DNA of 64,000 bases, from positions 1 to 64,000 of the forward strand of contig PLTX01000020.1 in NCBI GenBank assembly GCA_003164675.1. The letters are read 5' to 3'. The notes under the pieces are model-generated. The model had not been told where the DNA came from and did no database searches. It saw nothing but the letters and a program-made list of their open reading frames with translations. The translations under genes were made by a program, and so were the position numbers. The stretch comes from Verrucomicrobiota bacterium. GTDB taxonomy: Bacteria > Verrucomicrobiota > Verrucomicrobiia > Palsa-1439. Positions 39,167 to 48,415 of the stretch are shown piece by piece (within the stretch, counting starts at the first letter, position 1; each line of letters starts with the position of its first letter).

Positions 39167-39618
39167 CTTTCGGGGTAGGCGGGAACCCGTACAACCTCAA
39201 TGAGGCACGGTCGAAATGGGGCGGACCGCCTTTGGCGCGGCTTGGGAGATCTTACTACGAAAACGGAAAACACTCTCACAGTCAACGAACTCCGCATTCT
39301 TCAGGCTGTGGCGGGGCAAGCTCACAGGAATCTGAGGATTCAGGGGCCTAATTCGCCCCCCGCGGGAATGCATGAGACTGCGTTGGTTGAAAAAACAGGG
39401 ATACCGCTCGACGAACTTATGACGCTTCGTCGCGACGAGTATGACAGAATCAGGCGAAGCGGCATTGTCCAAAATGTTATGCGCGAAGCTACTGGTTGGT
39501 TTGACCGATGGCGATCGAAAGGACCGCTTCGGCTATGTGTGGATCACGCCTGCGGGATTGCAGGCATCCCACCCGGTGCAGTAATCCAAACGGGGCAAGA
39601 AACCTAAAAACGCCGCGG

Positions 39619-39945
39619 ATGTACGAAACAAACGTGATGATCAAGAGCATATCGAAGGTAGAAATGGGCCAGTTTCTTCCACGTCGATTTTACATCGATC
39701 GATTCATTGGGGCGGAAGCGGAATGGTTCTCGGATGCGGTGGGAAACATCATCGGCACCATCGCCAAGGGAACGACGAACCTGCCCTGGGGTTACGTCAT
39801 ATTGAGACGCGATGACGGGGGCCGGTATCAATTCTGGGACATGGAGACGAGGATCGAAAGTTGCGATGCCGCGCGGATCCAGATTGTCCGGACCATGGAA
39901 GCAACCCAGAAGGACGGCCAGAACTGTTCCCCTGTGGTGGGCTGA
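39619..39945 (+). CDS. Hypothetical, triplicated EWF...GNIIGTIA family (copy 1)
   Basis: EAEWFSDAVGNIIGTIAKGTTNLPWGYVILRRDDGGRYQFWDMETRIESCDAARIQIVRTME. Confidence 0.65.
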   Translation: MYETNVMIKSISKVEMGQFLPRRFYIDRFIGAEAEWFSDAVGNIIGTIAKGTTNLPWGYVILRRDDGGRYQFWDMETRIESCDAARIQIVRTMEATQKDGQNCSPVVG

Positions 39946-39964
39946 GACTCCGGTGTAAGGACCT

Positions 39965-40279
39965 ATGCGAATCAAGAACATATGCCGACCGAAATTTGAA
40001 CGGTTCCTGCAGTTTCATGCCATTCTGGAGACGGCCATCGGCAAGGAGGTCGAATGGTTTAGTGATCCCGTGGAGAATACGATTGGCACGATCGCCTTCT
40101 GTCAGGGCCAACGGGGCTGGAACTATGCCGTTCTGAGGCGGGATTGGACGGGTGACTTTCAAGTCTGCGACCTGGGAGCGAACCTGTATAGCCTTGACGC
40201 TGCCAGAGTTGACTTTCGACGAGCGATGGCAGGGGCGGAAAACACCGAACCTTCAATCTTTCCACGCAACTCGGAATAA
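39965..40279 (+). CDS. Hypothetical, triplicated family (copy 2)
   Basis: EVEWFSDPVENTIGTIAFCQGQRGWNYAVLRRDWTGDFQVCDLGANLYSLDAARVDFRRAM. Confidence 0.7.
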   Translation: MRIKNICRPKFERFLQFHAILETAIGKEVEWFSDPVENTIGTIAFCQGQRGWNYAVLRRDWTGDFQVCDLGANLYSLDAARVDFRRAMAGAENTEPSIFPRNSE

Positions 40280-40405
40280 GGGGTCATCGGTTGAACGATT
40301 GCCGAATATACTTTGCGAAACAACTCGCTATTCGCGGAATGAGGCTTACGCTGAACCCGGGTCTCAGCGAGCTGTCACACTCCGACCACATTCTACAGCG
40401 ACACG

Positions 40406-40795
40406 ATGCAGCCAGACGGCGCAACCCAACCTCAACCGTCGCTGCTGAGAAAGGCACTTATGCCATTTGAAAGCATCAGCCGGCAAAGATTCGATGCGTT
40501 CCAACCGCCCCATCTGATTTTGCAAAGACTAACGGTGGAACAGGTCGAATGGTTCACCAACACGGTGGGAAATATCATCGGCACCATTGCCGGGAAGGTG
40601 GACAACGGCTGGAGTTACGCCGTCTTGAAAGGCGACCGAAACGGCAATTATCGAGTCTGCACTCTGGGAGGAGACACCTTCAGTTTGAGGGCCGCGCGCT
40701 CTCGGTTCCTGCTGGATATGGAAGCGGCTGAGAAAGCTGAGGAGGAACTGGCGCGCCTGGAGAGAAGAAAGACGGTGGCGAACCCACGACCATGA
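40406..40795 (+). CDS. Hypothetical, triplicated family (copy 3)
   Basis: QVEWFTNTVGNIIGTIAGKVDNGWSYAVLKGDRNGNYRVCTLGGDTFSLRAARSRFLLDME; start may be MPFESIS. Confidence 0.7.
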   Translation: MQPDGATQPQPSLLRKALMPFESISRQRFDAFQPPHLILQRLTVEQVEWFTNTVGNIIGTIAGKVDNGWSYAVLKGDRNGNYRVCTLGGDTFSLRAARSRFLLDMEAAEKAEEELARLERRKTVANPRP

Positions 40796-41019
40796 AGCAA
40801 AAAACAGAACAGGTGAAACCGCTCAGCGAACGAGAAGTTCAAGCGTTCCTCAATGATGACCGTGAGTTGTCGGAGCAAGGCAGTATCCAGTGGCGGAGAG
40901 ACGGCATATGGCGTTGGGTCAGTTCCGACGGGTTGGCGTTCGCTGCTTCAGACGGCAGAACCGTCGACATCAGCCGAACCGCCAATGCGGAAACGGTAAC
41001 GGTTTTGCTCCCCCATTGA
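40792..41019 (+). CDS. Small hypothetical protein
   Basis: ATGA overlap with the preceding gene; VQAFLNDDRELSEQGSIQWRRDGIWRWVSSDG. Confidence 0.5.
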   Translation: MKQKTEQVKPLSEREVQAFLNDDRELSEQGSIQWRRDGIWRWVSSDGLAFAASDGRTVDISRTANAETVTVLLPH

Positions 41020-41173
41020 ACATGACGGACAGACAGCTGTCAAAGACGACCGGGTACGGCACGACCGCGCTTCGAATCGAATCCAGCCCGGTTGCATCCA
41101 AAATACGTGACGGGTCGCGGACGCCGTTTTCCCAATTGACGTGGGTCTGACTCAGGCTCCGAAGGAACATTTT

Positions 41174-42028
41174 ATGGTTACGGATCGATACAACGAAAGC
41201 AGCGATACCATCCAGCTCTACATGCGGGAGATTGGAAGGACGCCGTTGTTGACGCGCGCGGAGGAGATGAAACTGGCTTCGCGAGTCCGTCGAGGCGACA
41301 AGCAGGCGCGCGAACGGATGATCAAAGCCAATCTGCGCCTCGTCGTAAAAATCTCCTATGACTACGCCAATTTCGGAATGCCGCTGCTCGACTTGATCAA
41401 CGAAGGCAACATCGGCCTGATGAAAGCCGTCGAGCGATTTAATCCAAAGAAAGGCGCCAAGCTTTCCACGTATGCCGCGTTGTGGATCAAGCAGTCCATC
41501 CGCCGCGCCCTGTCGAACCAGTCCAAGACGATCCGCCTGCCCGTTCACGTTGTGGATAAGGTTCACAAATTGCATCGCGCGAGTGTCGAACTCACCGAGA
41601 CGCTTGGCCGCGAGCCAAGCGATGCCGAGTTGGCCAAGCGGCTGGGCCTGTCGCCGGCCAAGGTGGCCCAGCTTCGCGCGTGCGGCGTAAGCCCCGTTAG
41701 CCTCGATGCTGCGATCGGGGATGAGGACGACAATCGATTCAGCGACATTGTCGAGGACGAGGGCGCGATGACTCCGTACGAGCTGCTTCGGGTCAAGACG
41801 ATGCGGCAGGAAATCCGCCAGCACGTCAAGTACCTGACGCCGCGCGAGGCAGAAATCATCACCATGCGTTTCGGACTGGACGGGAAGGAATCGCGTACAC
41901 TGGACGAAGTGGGGAGGAAATTCAAGGTGACCCGCGAACGCATCCGCCAGATCCAGGGAATCGCGCTTGGCAAACTTCGCCGCCGGGTTGAGGCACTCGA
42001 CAAGGGCGACCTCATTGGCAAATCGTGA
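41174..42028 (+). CDS. Small sigma-70 family RNA polymerase sigma factor
   Basis: YMREIGRTPLLTRAEEMKLASRVRRGD, region 2 DLINEGNIGLMKAVERFNPKKGAKLSTYAALWIKQSIRRAL, region 4 EVGRKFKVTRERIRQIQGIALGKLRRR. Confidence 0.95.
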   Translation: MVTDRYNESSDTIQLYMREIGRTPLLTRAEEMKLASRVRRGDKQARERMIKANLRLVVKISYDYANFGMPLLDLINEGNIGLMKAVERFNPKKGAKLSTYAALWIKQSIRRALSNQSKTIRLPVHVVDKVHKLHRASVELTETLGREPSDAELAKRLGLSPAKVAQLRACGVSPVSLDAAIGDEDDNRFSDIVEDEGAMTPYELLRVKTMRQEIRQHVKYLTPREAEIITMRFGLDGKESRTLDEVGRKFKVTRERIRQIQGIALGKLRRRVEALDKGDLIGKS

Positions 42029-42401
42029 CCGCCTTGGCCGGGCGCAGTGATTCCGAAGCCGGGGTCAAACGCGATTCATACTCCCACGATGCTCGTCTCC
42101 TGGTTGCGGCAAACCTTGCCATAGAGTGAACCGGTTGCTTCCTTCGCCATGTCGGGAGCGTAGTCAGTCAGTGCCGCTTCGACGAGCGCGGCATCTCATG
42201 CGAGGAATCAAAGCTGGACATCACTCTTCTCCGACGGGCGGGCAGAAGAGATTGTTTGAGAAATCGCTAGGTTATTCCGTCGTTGGGGGTATGGTGGATC
42301 AGTTTCAGCGAGCTGCTTCACTCCGACCAGACCTCGCAGCACTGCGGTGCAGGAAGGCAGCACGGCGCAACAACAAACATCGCTGCCAGAGGAGATTCTT
42401 G

Positions 42402-42799
42402 TGGCCATCAGCCAGATCAGCAGAGAGGACTTTAATCGGTTCTTCAACGAGAAGTATACGCTCGCATGTGGATTACTGGATTGCGAGGCATTCAAATCGT
42501 GGCACACGCCGTCCAGGAGCGAGTGGCGTGATGTGTTGACCACGATCACCAAGATGCTCAAAAAGTGCGACTGGCCGTTGTACGAAGTCAGACGCGAGGG
42601 CGATGACGCGTCGTCCATGTATGTCACGAACACCGGCTTGATGATGAACGCCGTCCACAACCTGCTGGATGCATTGAACGGTTACAATGTGGCATCCGTG
42701 CCGTCGCCGGGACAGTGGGGTGACATCATGCGGGTGGTGGATGAAACCACCGAGCGTCGCGACGTGATTGACCGGGCGGGATCGGAAGGAATGAAATGA
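42402..42799 (+). CDS. Hypothetical protein
   Basis: ORF with SD-like gaggag upstream; ATGA overlap with the next gene; GTG start assumed. Confidence 0.5.
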
Positions 42800-43017
42800 C
42801 CAACGAAACCAATGTCAGCGTCAGTGAACCAGTTGTCCGTGAAACGGTCTTCCGCTTTACGGCCACCGGTGGCGGCCTGCTGATTCATCGAATTGCGGAG
42901 ATTGAAAAGCTGGCACTGAGCAATCTGCAAGGCGGGAAATCGCTCGACCGTGTCGTCACCGGGGCGTTGGCGTCGTTGCAAGATGCTTGTCGGGACGCGC
43001 GGGCTGCTATCTCGTAG
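42796..43017 (+). CDS. Small hypothetical protein
   Basis: Overlapping ATGA start. Confidence 0.5.
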   Translation: MTNETNVSVSEPVVRETVFRFTATGGGLLIHRIAEIEKLALSNLQGGKSLDRVVTGALASLQDACRDARAAIS

Positions 43018-43234
43018 GCAAGGGGAGCCCGAGCCGAAACGTCTTGAACGCAGAAGCATTATGATCGAGCGCGCGCTTTGCCGATTGCGTCTTACTGTGC
43101 CAGTCCACGCCACCCTCAACAGCCGAGGTGGGAGTTCTGAAGAATGCTATTTCTTTTGGGTCTTGAGTTTGATCATAGAGGGAAACTCGTAGACGATCCC
43201 CATCGCCCAACTGCACAACCTGTTTCTGTGCCAT
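43007..43234 (-). CDS. Small hypothetical protein
   Basis: Strong SD on the minus strand (AAGGAGGTTGT-ATG), MAQKQVVQLGDGDRLRVSLYDQTQDPKEIAFF. Confidence 0.5.
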   Translation of the reverse strand: MAQKQVVQLGDGDRLRVSLYDQTQDPKEIAFFRTPTSAVEGGVDWHSKTQSAKRALDHNASAFKTFRLGLPLPTR

Positions 43235-43285
43235 ACAACCTCCTTGGTCGTCGCCAGAGTGCCTCACTTCACTCTTGCATTCAAG

Positions 43286-43548
43286 TTTGACGGACTACTA
43301 GTGTACGACGAAACAAAGGTCGTCAGCGCGATCAACGCAACGTTGTGCACATTCGACTACCTTGATATCGACCGACTATATTTCAGTTCGTATGGGGGTC
43401 AAGCCGTCGGATTTGGCCAAGGTGGTGGTGGTGGGGATTCGTCATGGACGATTTCATGTTCGAATTCATTCCCGAGCCATCGTCGCTGCTGCTCACTACC
43501 CTCGGCGTGGTGACCCTCTGGGCCTCCGTCAAGCGCAAGCGAACGTAA
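43286..43548 (+). pseudogene. Frameshifted PEP-CTERM protein C-terminal remnant
   Basis: Frame 1 VYDETKVVSAINATLCTFDYLDIDRLYFSSYGGQAVGFGQGGGGGDSSW, then frame 2 MDDFMFEFIPEPSSLLLTTLGVVTLWASVKRKRT* (PEP motif, TM, basic tail). Confidence 0.75.
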
Positions 43549-43734
43549 CCTGATCTATGGTTGCCAGTGCTGCCCCACCGCCTCCGCACACATTGATCAG
43601 GCCAGCAGACTGATAAGCAAAGCTCGACGGGCTGGGCCTGCACATTCATAGAAGGGCCGCCCCTTGACTCTTGACAGCGAAGCGGCATCGCGGAAACGGG
43701 GCCGGGTCTCAACCTCAAACATGCCGCCTGCGAC

Positions 43735-45300
43735 TCACTCGGGCTTGCGCGCGTAGATGGCGGTAACGTCATCGGCATAGGCCAGGGTCCAATCCTTCCG
43801 TAACGAGAACAGCACATTCAGCGGATGCGCGCGCGGAAGAATCGTCCAGCCGACATCGTATTTGTGCAGGACCGTTTCCCAATTGGTTCCAACCGTGTTC
43901 ACGCTGCTGAACTCGCGGACGAGATCGGGGCCGTAGAAGTCGTTGCGACCATCCACGAAAACCCGGTGGGCCGGCATCGTCAGCATGAGGTAGCCTCCCC
44001 AACCGTAGTCGTTGAACATTTCGCCACGGACGGCTTGAGGATGGGCCGTCACGAACTGGACTGCGGCGACGGGGAAGCGGTTGGAAAGCACGTCGGTGGT
44101 GATCGCGGGCTTGCCGCCAACCAGATTTGGTTTGGCCAGGACCGCCACGAGCGCAAGGAGTGCCACCGCGACCGTCGCCCGGCCATCTGCGGTGCGATTC
44201 CGCGTGGTCACGTTCTCCGAGAGTCGGCGATAGAAATTGAGCAAGCGGCCGGGCCTGGCGTTTGCGAGGCCGTCCTGCCATTGCTTTGCGAGGATGGGGG
44301 TGACGACCAGCGCGAAGATCGGTATATTGCGCGCAGCCAAAAGGGCCAGCAATCCCCACGTGCCCATGACAACGACGTCGGTTGGGCGCATCACCGGCCG
44401 CAGAAACACCAACGTCAGCCCGATCACCGCGAACTCGATCAGGAGTCCGTGCGCGGCAGCGGAGTGGAAATCCGGGGAGCGAAACTCGTTCGTGTAGTGG
44501 GCGAGCACGGGGTTTAGGAGGAATTCGACAACATGCGCCGGGAGCTGCCAACCGTTCGGATTGAGAAGTGTGACCAGCGCGCAACAGATCAGCAGTAACC
44601 CGAGGCCAATGAGCTTGCTTCGGATTGCGGGCCGGGCATCGGCCCGGGCTGTGATCAATGTGATGGCATTGCCGACAACGAACGTGGTGGTGATGACGAA
44701 ACCCGTGAAGAACGCGCCGTGCAGATTCACCCACAACGCCATCAGCGGCACGAGCCGCCAAAGCAACGAGCGCGTTCCCAGTTGTCCCCGGTCAAAACGC
44801 CGCAGATAGCCGGAGAAAATGACGGTGAGCAAGAGCGTAAACAGGTGCGGTCGGGCCAACCAATGCACCGTGCCGGCCATTGCCGCGACCAATGTCAGCG
44901 CGGTGGCGGGCAAGAGGCCAATTCCTTCTGATAGTAGTTGTCGGTGCAAGAGCCACAGACAGGTTGCGATCAGCACCGCGGCCAACAGCGCAATGCCGTT
45001 CCACCCCAACGCGTCACCGGCGGCGGCAAACAACACCTCGCTCAACCACTCTTTGGAGATCAGTGGCGCGTTGGCCCGCGTATGGGAAAACACGTCGGCG
45101 CGAATCACGGCGTGGTGTTCGATCATCCAGTTGCCAATGCGCCAATGCAGGCACGCGTCGCCATCGGAGTTGATCATCACCACGCGCCACTGTGACAACA
45201 TCAGCCCCAGCACGAAGATCAGCCACAACGACAACCCGATGGTTGGCAGCCACCGAGAGCGTGGCGGGGACGATTGATCCTGGAGGGGGGCGTCGGTCAT
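43735..45300 (-). CDS. Polytopic membrane protein, glycosyltransferase-like (paralog 1)
   Basis: Multi-TM; motifs HWRIGNWMIEHHAVIRADVFSHTRANAPLISKEWLSEVLFA and MFNDYGWGGYLMLTMPAHRVFVDGRNDFYG shared with the next two genes. Confidence 0.75.
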   Translation of the reverse strand: MTDAPLQDQSSPPRSRWLPTIGLSLWLIFVLGLMLSQWRVVMINSDGDACLHWRIGNWMIEHHAVIRADVFSHTRANAPLISKEWLSEVLFAAAGDALGWNGIALLAAVLIATCLWLLHRQLLSEGIGLLPATALTLVAAMAGTVHWLARPHLFTLLLTVIFSGYLRRFDRGQLGTRSLLWRLVPLMALWVNLHGAFFTGFVITTTFVVGNAITLITARADARPAIRSKLIGLGLLLICCALVTLLNPNGWQLPAHVVEFLLNPVLAHYTNEFRSPDFHSAAAHGLLIEFAVIGLTLVFLRPVMRPTDVVVMGTWGLLALLAARNIPIFALVVTPILAKQWQDGLANARPGRLLNFYRRLSENVTTRNRTADGRATVAVALLALVAVLAKPNLVGGKPAITTDVLSNRFPVAAVQFVTAHPQAVRGEMFNDYGWGGYLMLTMPAHRVFVDGRNDFYGPDLVREFSSVNTVGTNWETVLHKYDVGWTILPRAHPLNVLFSLRKDWTLAYADDVTAIYARKPE

Positions 45301-46832
45301 GACACACGCGAGAAAACGAGCGTCAATTGGTTCGAGTACACCAGCGTCCATTGCGGGCTGAATTCCAGAATTCGATTCAGCGGATGTTGCACGGGCAGGA
45401 TCGTCCAGCCGACGTCATACTTCCCGAACACGGCTTCCCATCCCAGCTTCGGCTCGTCAGCGGTGCGAAATTCGTGGAACAGATCAATGCCGTAGGAATA
45501 GTTGCGGCTGTCGATGAAGGGTTTTCGTTGCGGAAGGGCGAACTCGATGTAGCCACCCCAAAGGAAGTAGTTGAACATTTCTCCGCGGACCACGTCGGGG
45601 TGCATGCGCACGTAATCAAGGGCGGCAACCGGGTAACGGTCGGGCGGAAAACCAGTCGGAAACAGGGGCGCGCCACCGGCGATCCCGGGTTTGGCCAGCA
45701 CCAACAGCACACCAACTGCAGCAATCGCGATGACGGTGGCATCGGCCTTGTGGCCGGTATTGGGTATCCCAACGGTCCAATCACGGTATCGTCGAACCCA
45801 CGCGGAGTCCTGATTGGCCCGCGTGAACTCCGTAAACCATTGTGCGAGTATCGGGGTCACGACCAGTGCGAAAATGGGCACGTTGCGCGCCGAGAGCAGG
45901 GCAAAATAACCCCACCCGCCAATGACCAGGACATCCGTCGCATTCAGTTTCGGACGACTAATGATCAACCCGGTTGCCAGCAATAACAGCAATAGCAGAA
46001 ACCCGTGCATGCCCGTGGTGTGGAAGTTGGGCGAACCAAATTCAGTGGTCACGGTTGAAAGCTCGCGCGATCCCAGGAAGCTCACAATCTGCGCAGGCAA
46101 CCTCCAACCGACCGGGTTTATCAAACAAGCGGCGCCGCAAATCGCAAACAGTGCGGCAAGCTGTTTGAGTTTGGCCTGCGAAGCAGATTGACGCCATGCA
46201 TCAATCGCGCTGCCGACCGCGTACATGGCGATCAACACCAGACCCGTCGGAAACGCACCATGCAAGTTCGCCCACAGCACCATCAGCGGCGGAAGAAGCA
46301 CGAACAATCGACGCGCGGGAATGCGCCCCTGCTGAAACCATCGCAATTGCCAGGCGAATACCAGGGTCAGGAGATGCGTGAACAAGAGCGGTCGCGCCAG
46401 CCAGTGCATCGAGCAGGCGAACATCGCCGCCAATACCAGGACAGTTGCGAGCGCCGCGCGGCAGCCTTCCGCCAGCAGTTGGCGATGGAGCAACCAGAAG
46501 CAGGTGGCGATGAGCGATGCCGCCAGCAACACGACACCGTTCCAGCCGAACCATTGGCCGGCAGCGGCCACGAGCACCTCACTGAGCCATTCCTTGGCCA
46601 TGGATGGCCCGTGGTACGTGTGCAGCAGATTGTCTTCGCGTACGATGGCGTGGTGTTGGATCATCCAGTCGCCGAGCCGTTGATGCAGCGCGGGGTCGCT
46701 GTCCCCGCTGATGAGCACGATTCGGGCGCTGGTGAAATTCAGACCCAGAAACAGAATCACCCAGAGCAAAGCGCTGAGGGAAGGAAGCCACCAGCGCCGT
46801 TGCGCATCGGGATGGGGTGAAGCTGGGTTCAC
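45297..46832 (-). CDS. Polytopic membrane protein, glycosyltransferase-like (paralog 2)
   Basis: LHQRLGDWMIQHHAIVREDNLLHTYHGPSMAKEWLSEVLVA; MFNYFLWGGYIEFALPQRKPFIDSRNYSYG; GTGA overlap with the upstream gene. Confidence 0.75.
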   Translation of the reverse strand: MNPASPHPDAQRRWWLPSLSALLWVILFLGLNFTSARIVLISGDSDPALHQRLGDWMIQHHAIVREDNLLHTYHGPSMAKEWLSEVLVAAAGQWFGWNGVVLLAASLIATCFWLLHRQLLAEGCRAALATVLVLAAMFACSMHWLARPLLFTHLLTLVFAWQLRWFQQGRIPARRLFVLLPPLMVLWANLHGAFPTGLVLIAMYAVGSAIDAWRQSASQAKLKQLAALFAICGAACLINPVGWRLPAQIVSFLGSRELSTVTTEFGSPNFHTTGMHGFLLLLLLLATGLIISRPKLNATDVLVIGGWGYFALLSARNVPIFALVVTPILAQWFTEFTRANQDSAWVRRYRDWTVGIPNTGHKADATVIAIAAVGVLLVLAKPGIAGGAPLFPTGFPPDRYPVAALDYVRMHPDVVRGEMFNYFLWGGYIEFALPQRKPFIDSRNYSYGIDLFHEFRTADEPKLGWEAVFGKYDVGWTILPVQHPLNRILEFSPQWTLVYSNQLTLVFSRVS

Positions 46833-48415
46833 GGTTGTTTGTGAAACACGGCGGCCACTTCGTTGGAATATGCGCAATGCCAGCCGGGCAACAGCGCCAG
46901 CGCGAGGTTGAGGCGATGATCGGCGGGCATCAGCGTCCAATCCACGTGGTACTGTTCGAGGGCCTGCTGCCAATTCGTGTGCAGAAGGGACGTATCGTCG
47001 TACTGGCGAATCAGCGATTCGCCGTAGAAATCAGTGCGGCCATCCACAAACACGCGGTGTTCGGGTAACGCGTACATCAGATAGCCGCCCCACACGTAGT
47101 AGTTGAACATGTTTCCCGTGAACAGGTCGGGGTGTTGGTGGATGTAGGCCACCGCGTCGACCGGCCATTTCTTCGCGGGGATTTCCGTCGGGTGACGAAA
47201 CACCACGATCGCCACGATGGCCACCACGCCGACCAGCAACCATGCCCGTGACATCTCGTAAATGTCACGCAGCCGTCCCGACATTCCCCGCACCCACAAG
47301 GGCGCGGCGTCGGCGAGTGCGGTCGCGAGGACCGGGGCCACAAAGATGACCGCCAGCGGAATATTGCGCACGGAATAGAGAGCAAGATACGTCCACGCAA
47401 TCAACAGCACCGCCGACGTCGGTGACAGGCGCGGTCGTGCCAACGCCAGCGTCAGAAACGTCAGCGCCAGCCAGGCGAGGAACCCGTGCGAATCGAACGC
47501 GTGAAAATCCGACGAGGCGTACTCAGCCAGCCAGTTCGTCAGGTAGTCCGAGCGAAGGAAGTGAAGGTTGTGGACGTGGAGATGATAGCCGCTCGGATTG
47601 AGGAGCGAGACGACTCCGCAAAGTGCGATGGCGCCGGTGAACACCTTCAGCTTTTGTCGCACGGCGCCCGATCGAGTTTGGTCGGCGCGAGCCAATACCA
47701 ATTCGATCACTGAGCCGAGCCAGTAGATGCCCAGCGTGATGAAACCAGCCAGATAGCCACCATGTAGATTGACCCACAGAAGTGTCAACACCCCCAGAGT
47801 GATGAGCAGACGACGGGCGGATTCACCGTGTTCGAAGCGGCGGAGCGCGTCCGACCACAACACCGCCAACAGGAAACTGAATGCGTGTGGGCGCGCCAAC
47901 CAATGCGTGCAGGCTGCCCACGCGGCGATGAATGCAACCAGGATCGCGACTGCGTGATTGCCGGTTTCCCGCGCCAAGTGACGGTGTAACAGGGCGAACG
48001 TCGTGGCGATCAACAGCGCGGTCACGACGCACAAGCCGTAGAGTCCCCACATCCGGCCCGCCAGCGCAAAGATGATTTCCGAAAGCCATTCCTTGGAGAT
48101 GATCGGCTCGCCGAGGCGCGTATGTGAAAACACGTCGGCGCGGATGATGTGGCCGGTTTGCAGCATGTATTTCCCGACGCGCCAATGCATGCAGGTATCG
48201 CCATCGCTGGAGGCCATCATCGTGCGCCACGGTTGCGCGAGAAGGATTAGTAAGATAACGAGCCACAACCATTGCGTGAGTGACGGCATCAGCCACGGCA
48301 GGATGCCGCCATACGACACCGGGCCGGAGTTTGGTTGTGGACGGGTCCCTGTCTCGGGAGCATTTGCGTTCGCCGCCATTTGCGGCAGCTTACGGAGCCA
48401 CGCCGCAATGTTCAA
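46829..48415 (-). CDS. Polytopic membrane protein, glycosyltransferase-like (paralog 3)
   Basis: MHWRVGKYMLQTGHIIRADVFSHTRLGEPIISKEWLSEIIFA; MFNYYVWGGYLMYALPEHRVFVDGRTDFYG. Confidence 0.75.
   Translation of the reverse strand: MNIAAWLRKLPQMAANANAPETGTRPQPNSGPVSYGGILPWLMPSLTQWLWLVILLILLAQPWRTMMASSDGDTCMHWRVGKYMLQTGHIIRADVFSHTRLGEPIISKEWLSEIIFALAGRMWGLYGLCVVTALLIATTFALLHRHLARETGNHAVAILVAFIAAWAACTHWLARPHAFSFLLAVLWSDALRRFEHGESARRLLITLGVLTLLWVNLHGGYLAGFITLGIYWLGSVIELVLARADQTRSGAVRQKLKVFTGAIALCGVVSLLNPSGYHLHVHNLHFLRSDYLTNWLAEYASSDFHAFDSHGFLAWLALTFLTLALARPRLSPTSAVLLIAWTYLALYSVRNIPLAVIFVAPVLATALADAAPLWVRGMSGRLRDIYEMSRAWLLVGVVAIVAIVVFRHPTEIPAKKWPVDAVAYIHQHPDLFTGNMFNYYVWGGYLMYALPEHRVFVDGRTDFYGESLIRQYDDTSLLHTNWQQALEQYHVDWTLMPADHRLNLALALLPGWHCAYSNEVAAVFHKQP

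Noticed and set aside
37439-42390. Integron cassette array interpretation
   Set aside because: Repeated elements lack GTTRRRY/RYYYAAC attC cores and no integron integrase is in the window; kept only as an unnamed element family
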